The notes under the pieces: model-generated
Told to the model about the DNA's origin: nothing
The model's database searches: none
What the model saw: only the letters and a program-made list of their open reading frames with translations
Assembly (NCBI GenBank): GCA_916719935.1
Contig: CAKAPY010000055.1
Location: 1 to 7,793 of the forward strand
Reading direction: 5' to 3'
Origin: an uncultured Actinomyces sp.
GTDB lineage: Bacteria; Actinomycetota; Actinomycetes; Actinomycetales; Actinomycetaceae
DNA length: 7,793 nt
Program-made: the position numbers and the translations under genes
Shown: in pieces, positions 7,390 to 7,793 of the stretch
Numbering within the stretch: the first letter of the stretch is position 1
Layout of the letters: every line of letters starts with the position of its first letter

Positions 7390-7395
7390 ACTTTA
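7390..7395 (-). promoter_or_regulatory. Candidate -10 element of the DUF3000-rnd operon
   Basis: TAAAGT on the minus strand is followed by 7 nt (CAAGGAC) and then GTG 7382, the same -10-to-start geometry as at dxs. No good -35 is visible, and the AAGG in the gap is too close to the GTG to act as a normal ribosome site. Confidence 0.4.
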
Positions 7396-7477
7396 TGAGT
7401 CCGTGTTATCTGGCAGCGGAAGGCGCGCCGCCGTGCGCTGAAAAAATCAGGTGTGAGCGGGGACACGCCGTCTTGAT

Positions 7478-7507
7478 TTGTGTTCCAGGTGCAAACCCTG
7501 TTAGCCT
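7478..7507 (+). promoter_or_regulatory. Candidate promoter of the tRNA cluster
   Basis: TTGTGT (7478-7483) serves as a possible -35, followed by an 18-nt spacer and TAGCCT (7502-7507). TGT immediately precedes the hexamer, as in extended -10 promoters. Initiation near 7514 would give a leader of about 30 nt before the mature tRNA-Gly. The hexamers match consensus only partly, so this is the best candidate seen rather than a firm call. Confidence 0.4.
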
Positions 7508-7520
7508 TTCATCCGTTGCG

Positions 7521-7538
7521 AAACCGTTCAGGCGGTTT
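7521..7538 (+). other. Leader hairpin 6 nt upstream of tRNA-Gly
   Basis: AAACCG (7521-7526) and CGGTTT (7533-7538) pair perfectly around a TTCAGG loop, 6 nt before the mature 5' end at 7545. It probably folds in the pre-tRNA leader and may affect RNase P access; that role is inferred. Confidence 0.5.
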
Positions 7539-7544
7539 GATAAC

Positions 7545-7617
7545 GCGGATGTGGCTCAGTTGGTAGAGCATCACCTTGCCAAGGTGAGGGTCGCGGGTTC
7601 GAGTCCCGTCATCCGCT
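7545..7617 (+). tRNA. tRNA-Gly(GCC)
   Basis: The 73-nt cloverleaf is complete. Acceptor GCGGATG pairs with CATCCGC, D-stem GCTC with GAGC, anticodon stem TCACC with GGTGA around TTGCCAA (anticodon GCC), and T-stem GCGGG with CCCGT around TTCGAGT; the discriminator is T7617. It decodes GGC and GGU. CCA is not encoded and must be added by the CCA-adding enzyme. It is first in the cluster and one nucleotide from the following tRNA-Val. Confidence 0.98.
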
Positions 7618-7618
7618 C

Positions 7619-7690
7619 GGGCGATTGGCGCAGTGGTAGCGCGCTTCCCTGACACGGAAGAGGTCACTGGTTCGAACCCAGTATCGCCCA
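7619..7690 (+). tRNA. tRNA-Val(GAC)
   Basis: The 72-nt cloverleaf has acceptor GGGCGAT pairing with ATCGCCC, D-stem GCGC with GCGC, anticodon stem CTTCC with GGAAG around CTGACAC (anticodon GAC), and T-stem ACTGG with CCAGT around TTCGAAC; the discriminator is A7690. It decodes GUC and GUU. CCA is not encoded. Only C7618 separates it from the preceding tRNA-Gly, so both must come from one precursor. Confidence 0.98.
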
Positions 7691-7692
7691 CT

Positions 7693-7708
7693 GTCGTTAT
7701 CTAACGAC
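7693..7708 (+). other. Palindrome between tRNA-Val and the second tRNA-Gly
   Basis: GTCGTTA (7693-7699) and TAACGAC (7702-7708) are perfect inverted repeats separated by TC, starting 3 nt after the tRNA-Val discriminator. In RNA it would fold as a short stem with a small loop. No T-run follows, so a processing or 3'-protection signal is at least as likely as a terminator. Confidence 0.5.
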
Positions 7709-7719
7709 GGACAAGGCCC

Positions 7720-7736
7720 CAGTCCGATAGGGACTG
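7720..7736 (+). other. Hairpin 3 nt upstream of the second tRNA-Gly
   Basis: CAGTCC (7720-7725) and GGACTG (7731-7736) form a perfect 6-bp stem around GATAG, ending 3 nt before the mature 5' end at 7740. It parallels the hairpin before the first tRNA-Gly but has a different sequence. Confidence 0.5.
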
Positions 7737-7739
7737 AGT

Positions 7740-7793
7740 GCGGATGTGGCTCAGTTGGTAGAGCATCACCTTGCCAAGGTGAGGGTCGCGGGT
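7740..7793 (+). tRNA. tRNA-Gly(GCC), second copy, truncated by the window end
   Basis: The first 54 nt are identical to the tRNA-Gly at 7545, from the acceptor 5' strand through D-arm, GCC anticodon arm and variable loop to the start of the T-stem. The remainder lies outside the window. Exact identity indicates a duplicated gene copy that probably increases tRNA-Gly(GCC) dosage; whether another tRNA-Val follows cannot be seen. Confidence 0.95.

Noticed and set aside
7395..7691. Small ORFs on both strands across the tRNA genes (containing ADVAQLVEHHLAKV on plus and MGDTGFEPVTSS on minus)
   Set aside because: These are well-known spurious translations of tRNA genes; the region is explained by the tRNA-Gly and tRNA-Val cloverleaves.
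7545..7793. Repeated tRNA-Gly sequence as att sites flanking an integrated element
   Set aside because: The copies are only about 122 bp apart, contain a tRNA-Val and no integrase or foreign gene; a duplicated tRNA array explains them.

Overview
The window looks like a chromosomal housekeeping segment of a moderate-GC actinobacterium. Three things point there: actinobacterial-type protein families (DUF3000, an HRDC-bearing RNase D, a DXS with the GHLGPNLG motif), frequent GTG starts, and a gene order resembling the mycobacterial Rv2680-Rv2690c neighbourhood (APC permease, TRAM-type RNA methyltransferase, dxs, rnd, DUF3000). Base composition is in the mid-50s % GC by eye, which suggests a lower-GC lineage such as Actinomycetaceae; that placement is inference. 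I see no mobile element, CRISPR array, phage gene or defence system.

Layout. 1-167 (+) is the C-terminal end of an APC-type permease. 182-1444 (+) is a TrmA/RumA-family RNA m5U methyltransferase, probably in the same operon. 1489-1531 is a perfect 19-bp hairpin between convergent genes. 1552-3549 (-) is a cytoplasmic S9 (prolyl oligopeptidase family) peptidase. 3550-3698 is a divergent promoter region serving the peptidase (-) and dxs (+). 3699-5606 (+) is dxs, apparently leaderless. 5592-6830 (-) is RNase D, whose 3' end overlaps that of dxs by 15 bp. 6834-7382 (-) is a DUF3000 protein just upstream of rnd in the same operon; its start could be as far out as 7466. 7383-7544 is a divergent regulatory region. 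7545-7617 (+) is tRNA-Gly(GCC), 7619-7690 (+) is tRNA-Val(GAC), and 7740 to the window end (+) is an identical, truncated second tRNA-Gly(GCC).

How the parts relate. dxs makes DXP, the entry metabolite of the MEP isoprenoid pathway and a precursor for thiamine and pyridoxal biosynthesis. The methyltransferase, RNase D and the tRNA cluster all concern stable-RNA maturation or modification. The co-location may be functional or simply ancestral synteny. The S9 peptidase is a general peptide-degrading enzyme sitting between two conserved blocks.

The most interesting details are small-scale. Two genes have TAnnnT -10 elements placed exactly 7 nt before the start codon, which suggests leaderless mRNAs. 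Two tRNAs are separated by a single nucleotide. A hairpin lies just upstream of each tRNA-Gly copy. I did not find a convincing undescribed system here.
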